Of a stretch of DNA of 34,435 nucleotides, positions 24,757-32,494 are shown one piece after another. A program made the translations under genes and the position numbers. The DNA is from Hadersleviella sp041745395. GTDB taxonomy: Bacteria > Chloroflexota > Anaerolineae > Promineifilales > Promineifilaceae. Position 1 is the first letter of the stretch; every line of letters starts with the position of its first letter. The stretch lies in contig JBGTIZ010000434.1 in the NCBI GenBank assembly GCA_041745395.1, positions 1 to 34,435 on the forward strand. The letters are read 5' to 3'. The notes under the pieces are model-generated. The model was not told the origin of the DNA. It did no database searches and worked only from the letters and a program-made list of their open reading frames with translations.

Positions 24757-24815
24757 TACACGGCCGTGTTTTTTGCTAGGGTTAGATGCCCAAAAGTAAA
24801 AACACGGCCGTGTTT
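24757..24815. repeat. Pair of intergenic CACGGCCGTG palindromes with A/T flanks
   Basis: The first copy (24759-24768) is followed by a T6 run, so it looks like a small terminator. The second extends to a 16-bp palindrome AAACACGGCCGTGTTT (24800-24815). They are 34 bp apart in the gap between the dynamin-like and SPFH genes. Confidence 0.75.
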
Positions 24816-24939
24816 CGTTAAACAACTGTGCCCCAACTGACAGACAGAAACCATAGACAACCACGCAAAATGAGATAAGCTAGTCAGCTAATTAGACTGA
24901 CCGAAAGACTTAATCAAAGACTTAAGCAAGGAGACAATC

Positions 24940-26142
24940 ATGAACCGTTTTAACACCCCTGGGATTCGTCGCGCCATTGGCGCCCTATTTGCGTTGCTCT
25001 TTATTTTTGCCTGCATCATCCCCTTTGCCGGCCAATTCTTCTACGTCCTGCGCGTTGTTGAAGAAGAAGAGCTAGGCGTTCGCTTCAAAGGGGGCCAAAT
25101 CCAAGACGTGGTTGGCCCCGGCATTTATAGTGACTTTGGCCTTTATGTAGACCTACGTAAAGTCTCTAGTCAATCTATTCCCTTTGAAGTTGTAGACGAA
25201 GAAATTATCACCAGCGACAAACAGCGTATCGGTATCGTCGTCAGCGGCGATATTTTCCGTCCCTCGCTCGAGGAGCGTGACGTGATTCGGAACAATTGGG
25301 CCGAGTATCGCGCTATTTATCTGGATGATAACGTGGTGCGCCAGCGTGTATCCTCGCTCGCCAGACAAGCGATGAAAGTATGCGTGGGCGACCGCACATT
25401 TGATGCCAACATTATTGGCACCTCGCGGGATGATTTGCGGAACTGTATTGATACAGAGTTAGACGAACTCGCCAACCGCTTGGGGGGCTTGCGCATCGAA
25501 AACCTTGTCGTGCCCGAGGTTGTGCTTTCGCCTGAAGTGCAAGTGGCTCTGGACTCGATTGTGCAAAGCCGACTAGCCACCGAAAAAGCGGCGCAAGATG
25601 CCCTGCGCGAACGCGCCCAAGCCCAAGCCGAACAGGCGCGGCAAGAAGGTGAAATCCGCATTGAGCAGAGCCGGATTCAAGAGCAGACGCGCCAACAAAC
25701 GACGCTAGCCCAGCTTGAGCAAGAGCGGCTGGCTTCGCAATTGGTGGTTATCGAAGCGGAACGCGCCAATGAATTAGCGCAACTGGAGACAGAGCGGCAG
25801 GTCATTGAGTCGCAAAAGACGAATGATTTACTGGCCGCTCAGCGGGAATTGGAAATTAATGAGGTGTTAGCTAACGTGGCGGAGCAGAAGGCGCGGGCTG
25901 ATATTGCTCTGCGGGCGGCCGAGGCTCTCTTGCTGGCGCAAAGTCCTGACTATTTGTATTTGGAAGGGTTGCGGGCAAATGCGTCCGCCCTCCGGCCCAC
26001 GGACAAGTTGATTTTCACGCCTGAAGGGATGATTCCGACACTGGTTTTGCCGGGGCCGGGGATTGTGCCGACGGTGGACACGGGGGCTGTTACCGCACCC
26101 GCACCTGTGGTCGTTCCGCCTGTGACGGAGGACGAGGAGTAA
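24940..26142 (+). CDS. SPFH/band 7 (prohibitin/flotillin-like) membrane protein
   Basis: The 400-aa protein has an N-terminal TM helix (about residues 13-36). The SPFH domain (about 40-205) includes VEEEELGVRFKGGQIQDVVGPGIY and the strand EEIITSDKQRIGIVVSGDIF. A long Ala/Glu/Gln-rich coiled coil (about 215-335) and a Pro/Val tail follow. Such proteins form oligomeric rings or cages on membranes and organise lipid domains or proteases. AAGGAGA precedes the ATG at ideal spacing. It lies just after the dynamin-like gene, with two palindromes in the gap. No NfeD or FtsH partner gene is seen next to it. Confidence 0.92.
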   Translation: MNRFNTPGIRRAIGALFALLFIFACIIPFAGQFFYVLRVVEEEELGVRFKGGQIQDVVGPGIYSDFGLYVDLRKVSSQSIPFEVVDEEIITSDKQRIGIVVSGDIFRPSLEERDVIRNNWAEYRAIYLDDNVVRQRVSSLARQAMKVCVGDRTFDANIIGTSRDDLRNCIDTELDELANRLGGLRIENLVVPEVVLSPEVQVALDSIVQSRLATEKAAQDALRERAQAQAEQARQEGEIRIEQSRIQEQTRQQTTLAQLEQERLASQLVVIEAERANELAQLETERQVIESQKTNDLLAAQRELEINEVLANVAEQKARADIALRAAEALLLAQSPDYLYLEGLRANASALRPTDKLIFTPEGMIPTLVLPGPGIVPTVDTGAVTAPAPVVVPPVTEDEE

Positions 26143-26215
26143 GAGAGTAAGAGAGTAAGGGAGTGGGAGAGGAAGAGAGGTGTTTTCTCTTCCTCACTTG
26201 CTCACTTCCTCACCA
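26143..26215. repeat. Degenerate GAGTAAGA repeat and GAGGAAGAGA hairpin
   Basis: Units of GAGTAAGA are followed by GAGGAAGAGA (26169-26178), which pairs with TCTCTTCCTC (26186-26195) across a 7-nt loop. It directly follows the SPFH gene. The hairpin could end or stabilise the transcript, but no T-run follows. Confidence 0.5.
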
Positions 26216-26288
26216 AATGCAACTTTCCCCCACGGCCGTGCGTAATAGTCTACTGGTAATATAACCACTTTAGACATAGGAAAACGTC

Positions 26289-27503
26289 ATGACTGCTACA
26301 CCCAAACAACAGATTCAGGCGTTGCGTGATGCGTCCCACTTAGCCGCTTTGGCGCGGCAGTTACAGCAGTGGCTGAGCGAAGCTATGGGGCTAAGCGAAC
26401 CGCTGAGCGAGAGCCGGGCGCGCGCTATCTTGCGGGGGGCCAAGGTGCTGGATGAGGCGACGCAGGTAAGTTTTGTGCGCCTGATGCAGAAAGAGGCGAA
26501 TTTACGGCTGGCTCTGCATGATTTGCTGGAACACACGGCCGTGTCTCACCCCTTTACCCCCCCCTATTCTGCCCAATCAGAAGAAATAGAGTGGCTGAGC
26601 CTTGTTTTGCTCACCTTCGCCCATAAAAACGGTTATCCCGTCGGCAATCTTAATCCCGCCGTGCCACCCACCCCGCACAGCCCAGCGGGACTCTTGCTCC
26701 AGCAGGTAGGCGGCTTCTTTCGGAAAGAAACCCAGCGGTCAGCTACCGAACGGGAGCGCGCCGCGCGTGCTTTGGCGTATGTGGGGGCGACGGGGGAAAC
26801 GGTGGACGGGTCGCCGCCGCTTGCTCCCGTCCCGCCCTATTTTCGTTCTCCCGTGCCCGTGCGCTATCCCGAGTTTAATGATCCCGTGACGGTAGATGAG
26901 GGGGCATTAGATGAATCAGGGGGCGTGCTTCGTGTCGAGGAGGTAGAAGAAGTGGTGGAGAGAAACACGGCCGTGTCCTCATCCCCTACCCACTTGACCA
27001 TCACCCCCGAAGAAACGCGGTCAACGCCCATGCCGCCCGCCCAGCGGATGCCCGGCTTTCGCGTCACTGTGGAGCAAGTGACCCCACCCCCCATCCGCAT
27101 CGTGGGCGACCCTGTACCCGTACCTCGCCCACCGCAAAACGACCCTGGACGCGACAGTGCCACCAATTTATTCGATAATATTCGCAACCTGTTCAAAGGG
27201 GAGGAGTTTGCCAGCACGCGCCTGCGGGTATTGGTGCAAGAGCATCTCGACGGGGCAGGGCTGTATGGGTTGCAGGTCAAAGTGACCTGTAAAGGGGTGC
27301 GTAGCTATGTGGCTGGCACCACGGATAGGCAAGGGCGGTTTGTGTGTGAGCTACCCGTGCGGGAGACGAGCGGCCTGACGTATGATGTGGAAGTGGTGTG
27401 GCCGCGTGAAACGGGTGGCGAAACGGAGCTGAAATCTATCACGCTGAGTGCCGACCGTGAAGAATATGAACTGCCATTTTATCGCCAGTTAACAGCAAGC
27501 TAA
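26289..27503 (+). CDS. Hypothetical protein with helical N-terminus, Pro-rich middle and beta-sandwich C-terminus
   Basis: The 404-aa protein lacks signal peptide and TM segments. Residues about 1-170 are helical (the start resembles a CARD- or death-fold-like helical bundle, but this is only an impression). Residues about 180-300 are Pro/Val/Glu-rich and likely disordered. The last 95 residues (STRLRVLVQEHLDGAGL..VKVTCKGVRSYVAGTTDRQGRFVCELP..TYDVEVVWP) look like a carboxypeptidase-regulatory-like or SpaA-like beta domain. AGGAAAA precedes the ATG. It converges with the 232-aa gene, with 61 bp between them. Confidence 0.75.
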   Translation: MTATPKQQIQALRDASHLAALARQLQQWLSEAMGLSEPLSESRARAILRGAKVLDEATQVSFVRLMQKEANLRLALHDLLEHTAVSHPFTPPYSAQSEEIEWLSLVLLTFAHKNGYPVGNLNPAVPPTPHSPAGLLLQQVGGFFRKETQRSATERERAARALAYVGATGETVDGSPPLAPVPPYFRSPVPVRYPEFNDPVTVDEGALDESGGVLRVEEVEEVVERNTAVSSSPTHLTITPEETRSTPMPPAQRMPGFRVTVEQVTPPPIRIVGDPVPVPRPPQNDPGRDSATNLFDNIRNLFKGEEFASTRLRVLVQEHLDGAGLYGLQVKVTCKGVRSYVAGTTDRQGRFVCELPVRETSGLTYDVEVVWPRETGGETELKSITLSADREEYELPFYRQLTAS

Positions 27504-27564
27504 CCCGCCACCCATTAAAAAAACCCCTGACCCCTCTCCCCCTCCCTTTCTCACCTGCTCCCTT

Positions 27565-28263
27565 TCAGGTGGCGACGAAGCCGTCGCAGAGGCTTTGGCC
27601 GAGGGTGATGCCCGTGGCGGCGAGGAAGTGGTGGGCGGGGAAGGCGTGGATGGGGTCGGCGACGTAATGATGGGTGTCCACGGCCGTGGTAATGTGCAAT
27701 CCAAGCGTGCCGTACACGGTATAAATCAGGTGTACCTGCCACATTTCACCTTGGTGTGGGTATTCGTACACGGCCGTGCTTAACTGCACCGTGCTGTCTA
27801 GCACTTCCTGATAAATGGCGAGCATATCAAACTTTTCAGCCACGGCCGTGTTGTCTTGCCCATTCTGATAATAAAGCTCAATCAGCTTATAGGCGGCTGG
27901 CTCCAAAATGTTTTGCAAATCCGTACCGACCTGCTCCACGTCATCCCGCAACAGCTCCGTATCACCGCCCCGGATAATCAGTTCGTTTTGAAAAAGCAGA
28001 GCCAGCATTTGGGGCAGTTGGGTTAGTTGGGGGAGGGGGATGCGATGGGGCACGGCCGTGGTTAAGACCTCATGCAACGCCTGCAAAATCGCCTGCCGCG
28101 ACCAAATCGGATGATACGCTATTGTCTCTGCTTCTGACTCAAACAGAGCGACGCCAAACGTCTCGGGTAAATCATGCGCGGCGCGAAATGTTTCCAAACT
28201 AACCAACGGCCGTGGCTGACCAGCAAACGTGAGTCTAAGCGGAGGGGGAGAGAAATCTGTCAT
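27565..28263 (-). CDS. Hypothetical soluble protein
   Basis: The 232-aa protein has no TM segment or recognised motif. The middle (residues about 105-150) is helical and the end is beta-rich with several His (ITTAVDTHHYVADPIHAFPAHHF), which might bind a metal. Four CACGGCCGTG copies lie in under 400 bp of the gene, all read as Thr-Ala-Val, which is the highest local density in the window. The ATG has only a weak ribosome site (GGTGAAA). The family-1 mobile element ends about 30 bp upstream of it. Confidence 0.72.
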   Translation of the reverse strand: MTDFSPPPLRLTFAGQPRPLVSLETFRAAHDLPETFGVALFESEAETIAYHPIWSRQAILQALHEVLTTAVPHRIPLPQLTQLPQMLALLFQNELIIRGGDTELLRDDVEQVGTDLQNILEPAAYKLIELYYQNGQDNTAVAEKFDMLAIYQEVLDSTVQLSTAVYEYPHQGEMWQVHLIYTVYGTLGLHITTAVDTHHYVADPIHAFPAHHFLAATGITLGQSLCDGFVAT

Positions 28264-28293
28264 ATCTGTTTCACCAGTTTAGTTTGTATTATG

Positions 28294-28386
28294 GTAACGA
28301 CTAATGCACTCGAGGGCTGAGCTTGTCGAAGCCCGTCCTTTCGCCTTCGACAAGCTCAGGCAACGGACTTGCTGGTTAGCAGTTAC
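28294..28386. mobile_element. 93-bp MITE-like element, family 1 copy 2
   Basis: The ends GTAACGACTAA and TTAGCAGTTAC are imperfect inverted repeats. The flanks GTATTATG (28286-28293) and GTATTGTG (28387-28394) are a near-perfect 8-bp target duplication. Inside is a perfect 15-bp hairpin, CTGAGCTTGTCGAAG (28317-28331) with CTTCGACAAGCTCAG (28345-28359). Confidence 0.82.
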
Positions 28387-28493
28387 GTATTGTGTTCTGT
28401 TCAAGCCCTAATCTTAGCCCAGCCGCAGGCGTGAAGCGAATGCATTGCCCGCCCCTTACGCTTTTTGACGGCCGTGTGGCTTTTATGTGACAA

Positions 28494-28509
28494 TGGGGCA
28501 CGTGCCCCA
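28494..28509. promoter_or_regulatory. 16-bp perfect palindrome TGGGGCACGTGCCCCA upstream of ppk1
   Basis: The palindrome is centred on CACGTG, 145 bp upstream of the ppk1 start. It occurs once in this window and could be an operator for a dimeric regulator. It is unrelated to the CACGGCCGTG family. Confidence 0.4.
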
Positions 28510-28654
28510 CAAGCAATTATGGCTCTTTGGCAATTCGTGCGGTCAATTAACCATTATCGGGAATAGACTGGCCACGTCCACATAAAAACCACATGACACA
28601 TGAAACGTGAAACATGACACGATTCAAAAACCCAAATAGGTGGAGACCCAAACA

Positions 28655-30826
28655 ATGACAACCCCAGTTGAGGCAACCCTCGTTAACGACAACGGCCAAG
28701 CTGACGCCAAGCCAGAAATTGACTTGACCAATCCCAGCTACTACATCAACCGTGAGCTTAGCACCATTCAGTTCAATCGGCGGGTGCTCATGGAAAGCTT
28801 TAACCGTGATCATCCTTTGTTAGAGCGGGTCAAATTTATGGCTATCTTTAGCAACAATATGGATGAGTTCTTCATGGTGCGCGTGGCGGGTATCAAACAA
28901 CAGGTCATGGTGGGCATCACCGACAGCCCGCCCGATGGCTTGTCCCCGCGTGAGCAACTGGTCGCCATTCATCGCCAATTCACCTCTCTGCTGGAGCAAA
29001 AAATGCGCGGCTGGAAAGAGCAACTGATGCCCGAGCTAGCCGAAAACGGCATTCATGTTCTTGCTTATGATGATTTGAAATCGCGCCACAAGAAAAAGCT
29101 GGCAGACTATTTCGAGCGAGAAATTTTTCCCGTACTAACCCCGCTCGCCTTTGACCCCGGCCATCCCTTTCCCCATATCTCTAACCTGAGCCTGAATTTG
29201 GCCGTGTTCATCAAAGACCCCGCCGATGGCAGTTCGCACTTTGCGCGGGTCAAAGTGCCCAGCACCCTGCCCCGCTTGGTCGCGGTCAATCCGCTTGACC
29301 CTGATGAGTTGGTGTTGCCCACGGTACAAAAATTTGTGTGGGTGGAAGAGGTCATTATTGCGAATCTCGATCGCCTTTTTCCCGGCATGGAAATTGTCAC
29401 CACCTACCCGTTTCGGGTGACGCGCAGTACGGATATGGAGCTTCAGGAAGATGAAGCGGATGATTTGCTCTCTACGATGGAAGAGAATTTGCGGCAGAGG
29501 CATTTTGGGTTTGTGGTGCGTTTGGAAGTGGATGACCGCATGCCGGATTGGATTCGGGAGATTTTGGCCTCTAATTTGCGGGTCGTGTCGCATGATATGT
29601 ATCCCGTGGATGGGCCACTCGGCTTGGATAGCTTGTTTGAGTTGCATAAATTGGATTGGCCGAGCTTAAAGGATGCGCCCTACACGGCCGTGTATCCCTC
29701 CCCCCTCATTGGCGACCCCAGCCGCATCTTCGACACCCTGCGCCGTCAAGACATCCTGCTCCACCACCCCTACGACAGCTTCAGCCCCGTCATCCAATTT
29801 GTAGAGCAAGCCGCCATTGACCCCGACGTGTTAGCCATCAAACAAACCCTCTATCGCGTCGGCCCCAACCCGCCCATCGTACACGCCCTCATGCGGGCGC
29901 GGGAAAATGGCAAACAGGTTACGGTGCTGGTCGAACTCAAAGCCCGCTTTGACGAAGAGAGCAACATTGAATGGGCGCGCGCTCTGGAAAACGCGGGCGT
30001 GCATGTCGTTTATGGCCTGTTGGGTCTCAAAACCCACGCCAAGATTTGCCTCGTGGTGCGCCGCGAACGGGAAGGGATTCGCCGCTATGTGCATGTGTCC
30101 ACGGGCAACTACAACTCCATTACGGCGCGTGTTTATACTGATTTAGGCTTTATGACGGCGGATGAGGAGATTGGGGCGGACGCCACCGAATTGTTCAACT
30201 TCTTGACGGGCTATTCTCGCCAAAAATCGTACCGTAAGTTTTGGGTCGCACCCGTGACGTTGCGGGACCAAATTTTGCAACACATTGCCGATGAGACCAC
30301 CCACGGCCGTGCAGGCCATATCATCATGAAAATCAACCACTTGGTTGACCCTCGCGTCATTCGTGCCCTCTATCGCGCCTCCCAAGCGGGCGTCAAAGTG
30401 GAGCTAATGATTCGCGGCATATGTTCCCTTCGCCCCGGCCTGACGGGCGTCAGCGAAAACATAACCGTGAACGCCACCATCGGCCGTTTTCTCGAGCATA
30501 CCCGCGTCTATTATTTCCACAATGGCGGCAAAAAAACCCGCCTCTTTGTGGGCAGTGCCGACCTCATGCCGCGCAACCTCGACCGGCGGGTGGAGGTCGT
30601 TTTCCCTATCGAAGACCCCGAAATACGCCAAGAAATTATCGAAAACGTGCTCAACATTTATCGGCAAGATGTGCAAAACGGCTATGCGCTTTTGTCTAAC
30701 GGCGACTACGTGCGCCGCGCTGACCAGCACGAAGGGGATGCAGAACCGTTCTCGGCGCAGAAATGGTACTTAAACAACCGCCAAACCTTCATCCACACGG
30801 CCGGGTTTGGGCAGATCAAACAATGA
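28655..30826 (+). CDS. ppk1: Polyphosphate kinase 1
   Basis: PPK1 polymerises the gamma-phosphate of ATP into polyphosphate, and also runs in reverse, at the inner membrane. The 723-aa protein has the full set of domains: N-terminal (YYINRELSTIQFNRRVL), head (VLTPLAFDPGHPFPHISNLS) and the two PLD-like catalytic domains. The autophosphorylated His is H461 in LGLKTHAKICLVVRRE, matching E. coli H435. Further signatures are HVSTGNYN, DLGFMTADEEIG and LFVGSADLMPRNLDRRVEV. The chosen ATG follows AGGTGGAG; a GTG 15 bp earlier overlaps that ribosome site. No ppx gene is adjacent. The SpoU methyltransferase follows after 174 bp. Confidence 0.97.
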   Translation: MTTPVEATLVNDNGQADAKPEIDLTNPSYYINRELSTIQFNRRVLMESFNRDHPLLERVKFMAIFSNNMDEFFMVRVAGIKQQVMVGITDSPPDGLSPREQLVAIHRQFTSLLEQKMRGWKEQLMPELAENGIHVLAYDDLKSRHKKKLADYFEREIFPVLTPLAFDPGHPFPHISNLSLNLAVFIKDPADGSSHFARVKVPSTLPRLVAVNPLDPDELVLPTVQKFVWVEEVIIANLDRLFPGMEIVTTYPFRVTRSTDMELQEDEADDLLSTMEENLRQRHFGFVVRLEVDDRMPDWIREILASNLRVVSHDMYPVDGPLGLDSLFELHKLDWPSLKDAPYTAVYPSPLIGDPSRIFDTLRRQDILLHHPYDSFSPVIQFVEQAAIDPDVLAIKQTLYRVGPNPPIVHALMRARENGKQVTVLVELKARFDEESNIEWARALENAGVHVVYGLLGLKTHAKICLVVRREREGIRRYVHVSTGNYNSITARVYTDLGFMTADEEIGADATELFNFLTGYSRQKSYRKFWVAPVTLRDQILQHIADETTHGRAGHIIMKINHLVDPRVIRALYRASQAGVKVELMIRGICSLRPGLTGVSENITVNATIGRFLEHTRVYYFHNGGKKTRLFVGSADLMPRNLDRRVEVVFPIEDPEIRQEIIENVLNIYRQDVQNGYALLSNGDYVRRADQHEGDAEPFSAQKWYLNNRQTFIHTAGFGQIKQ

Positions 30827-30889
30827 GTAATGAACAAAGGGGGTGGTTGTTTATGGTGTTGAACCTACGGAAAAAAGGACGAGTAAACC

Positions 30890-30935
30890 ACGGAGGACAT
30901 GGAGAGAGCGGAGATTTTTTCGAGAAGACCCGCCC
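30890..30935. repeat. Degenerate intergenic module (CACGGAGGACATGGAGAG / TTTTCGAGAA)
   Basis: The words GAGCGGA..TTCGAGAA..CCGC here also appear in the same order at about 17783-17815. The rest of 30827-31000 is a pyrimidine-rich stretch with T-runs and no gene. Confidence 0.4.
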
Positions 30936-31000
30936 ATTTTCTTCCTTCTTCCCTCTTCCTTCTACCTTTTTTTAGATCGCTTACAACTTACAGCTTCCCC

Positions 31001-31795
31001 ATGATTTCTAGCGAGAGTAATGCCAAAGTGAAACAAGTGCGGCGGTTGCAGAGTGACCGCCGTTTTCGCGCCCGTGAGCGGCTGTTTGTGGTCGAGGGGA
31101 CGCGCTGGCTGGCGGAGCTAACCGCGCCCACCGCGCCGCCGCTCGAGATGCTTTTTGCCACGGCCGTGTGGCTGGCTGACCCAGCTCATCAAGCGTTGGT
31201 GGCGCAACTGCCTCTGCCGCCTTTGCTGGTCGCGCCCGAGGTGATGGCCGCCATGTCTGATACCGACACGCCAGCGGGGATCTTGGCCGTTTTAGCGTGG
31301 CCCACACGGCCGTGGCCGACCACCCCCTCCTTCCTGCTCATCCTTGACGCCCTGCGCGACCCAGGCAACTTGGGGACGATTATGCGCACCGCCGCCGCCG
31401 CTGGCGTGGATGGCTTGCTTTTGGGGCCGGGCTGTGTAGATCCGTTTAACCCCAAAGTGGTGCGCAGTAGCATGGGGGCAATTTTGCGCCTGCCGCTCAA
31501 AAAGATGGGCCACTGGCGCGAAATTGAGACGCACACGGCCGAGTTACAGCTTTTTTTGGCGGCGGGGGAGGGGCAAACAAGTTACACGGCCGTGGATTGG
31601 ACACGGCCTGCGGCTCTGATTATTGGGGGGGAAGCCGATGGAGCGGGTTACTCAGCACGTAAACTGGCGCACACGGCCGTGTCCATCCCCATGGCCCACG
31701 CCGTCGAATCTCTCAACGCGGCCGTGGCCGCCAGCATCATCCTCTTCGAAGCCGTCCGCCAAAAGAACTTAACCCACCTGAAATCTGACCCCTGA
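31001..31795 (+). CDS. SpoU/TrmH-family RNA 2'-O-methyltransferase
   Basis: The 264-aa SPOUT enzyme uses S-adenosylmethionine to methylate a ribose in rRNA or tRNA. The N-terminal substrate-binding domain reads SSESNAKVKQVRRLQSDRRFRARERLFVVEG, typical of the RlmB/TsnR-like group. The three SpoU motifs are in order: DALRDPGNLGTIMRTAAAAG (with N and R), SSMGAILRLP, and VSIPMAHAVESLNAAVAASI, which forms the knot. The start is placed at the ATG after a pyrimidine-rich leader because the homology begins there; the ribosome site is weak. It holds four exact palindrome copies plus variants. The target base cannot be told from sequence. Confidence 0.93.
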   Translation: MISSESNAKVKQVRRLQSDRRFRARERLFVVEGTRWLAELTAPTAPPLEMLFATAVWLADPAHQALVAQLPLPPLLVAPEVMAAMSDTDTPAGILAVLAWPTRPWPTTPSFLLILDALRDPGNLGTIMRTAAAAGVDGLLLGPGCVDPFNPKVVRSSMGAILRLPLKKMGHWREIETHTAELQLFLAAGEGQTSYTAVDWTRPAALIIGGEADGAGYSARKLAHTAVSIPMAHAVESLNAAVAASIILFEAVRQKNLTHLKSDP

Positions 31796-31827
31796 TCCTG
31801 ATACACTCCCGTCGCCTCTCGCATTTT

Positions 31828-32277
31828 TTACAGCTTCAAATCAACCTGAAACGTCTCCCCCAGTGAGCCATCCGCCTTCTCTTTATAGCTAAAACGACGC
31901 TGACATTCTTCACAACTCATATCCAGATAAATGCTGTCCCCCTCGATACGCACATCATAAATTTTGTGCAGTAGCTCCCGCGTTTGTTTGTCCCACTGAA
32001 GCGTTAGCCAGCCATCCTGCTGATTGGCAATGGCCTGCTCTAGCGGGGCGGCACCATGTAGCAGGCGATACCCGGCCAGCAACGTGCTACAGCGGCTACA
32101 GGCGATGAATTGTTTAAGCACATTGGTATACGTGAGCGGAACTTGCGGGCTGGTATGCGTCCGCACACGCTGTTTCTTGTGTCGCTTCTTTTTATTGGCT
32201 GATGAACGCTGTGGGGACTTTTGTCCGCCACTCGTTTGCGGGGCATACTGGGCGTCTTGTTCAAATGAATGGGTCAT
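31828..32277 (-). CDS. Small zinc-binding protein with basic N-terminus
   Basis: The protein is 149 aa from the chosen start. The first 45 residues are basic and probably disordered (KKKRHKKQRVR). Two CxxC pairs (CSRCS and CEECQ), about 68 residues apart, could form one zinc site. The rest predicts a beta-rich small domain. No family name is known to me. In-frame ATGs at 32349 and 32322 would add residues encoded across repeat-like DNA and have no ribosome site either, so the start is uncertain. It converges with the SpoU gene, with 32 bp between the stops. Confidence 0.7.
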   Translation of the reverse strand: MTHSFEQDAQYAPQTSGGQKSPQRSSANKKKRHKKQRVRTHTSPQVPLTYTNVLKQFIACSRCSTLLAGYRLLHGAAPLEQAIANQQDGWLTLQWDKQTRELLHKIYDVRIEGDSIYLDMSCEECQRRFSYKEKADGSLGETFQVDLKL

Positions 32278-32346
32278 AGGTTTTTGTCGAGGGTGGTGGG
32301 GGGGAACGGTGTCAGGTGTCATGTGACATGATGAGCCAAGAGGGTT

Positions 32347-32387
32347 CATTCACAATTAGCTATTCACCATTCACCATTTACAATTCA
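32347..32387. repeat. Degenerate CATTCAC short-period repeat
   Basis: Imperfect 7-8 bp units (CATTCAC, TATTCAC, CATTCAC, CATTTAC) lie between the zinc-binding gene and murE. An inverted relative is at 2836-2862. Confidence 0.55.
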
Positions 32388-32394
32388 GTCGTTC

Positions 32395-32423
32395 TTGCCC
32401 TGTGGCTCAGGAAACTTTATCAT
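32395..32423 (+). promoter_or_regulatory. Candidate promoter of murE
   Basis: TTGCCC (4/6), 17-nt spacer, TATCAT (5/6), about 70 bp before the chosen murE start. Confidence 0.5.
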
Positions 32424-32494
32424 TTGCCCCATTCTAGTCTGACACACCACAATAGACAAGCATGGTCAGCGAGCCATGCCCCACCCTAAACAGT

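Larger units (their letters stand above)
28264..28654. other. Divergent intergenic region with mobile element and palindrome
   Basis: It contains family-1 element copy 2 (28294-28386), a GACGGCCGTG variant near 28467, a 16-bp palindrome (28494-28509) and a degenerate CATGACACATGAAACGTGAAACATGACACG block (about 28592-28621). No gene is seen. A clear promoter for ppk1 was not found. Confidence 0.6.

Noticed and set aside
24876..24925. Possible third copy of the ~165-bp element
   Set aside because: Only AGCTAGTCAGC and loosely similar words match one end of the family. There is no second end and no target duplication, so it is at most a relic.
26143..26215. CRISPR-like or true tandem array
   Set aside because: Units are only 7-8 bp, imperfect and without spacers; the block fits the degenerate short-repeat class.
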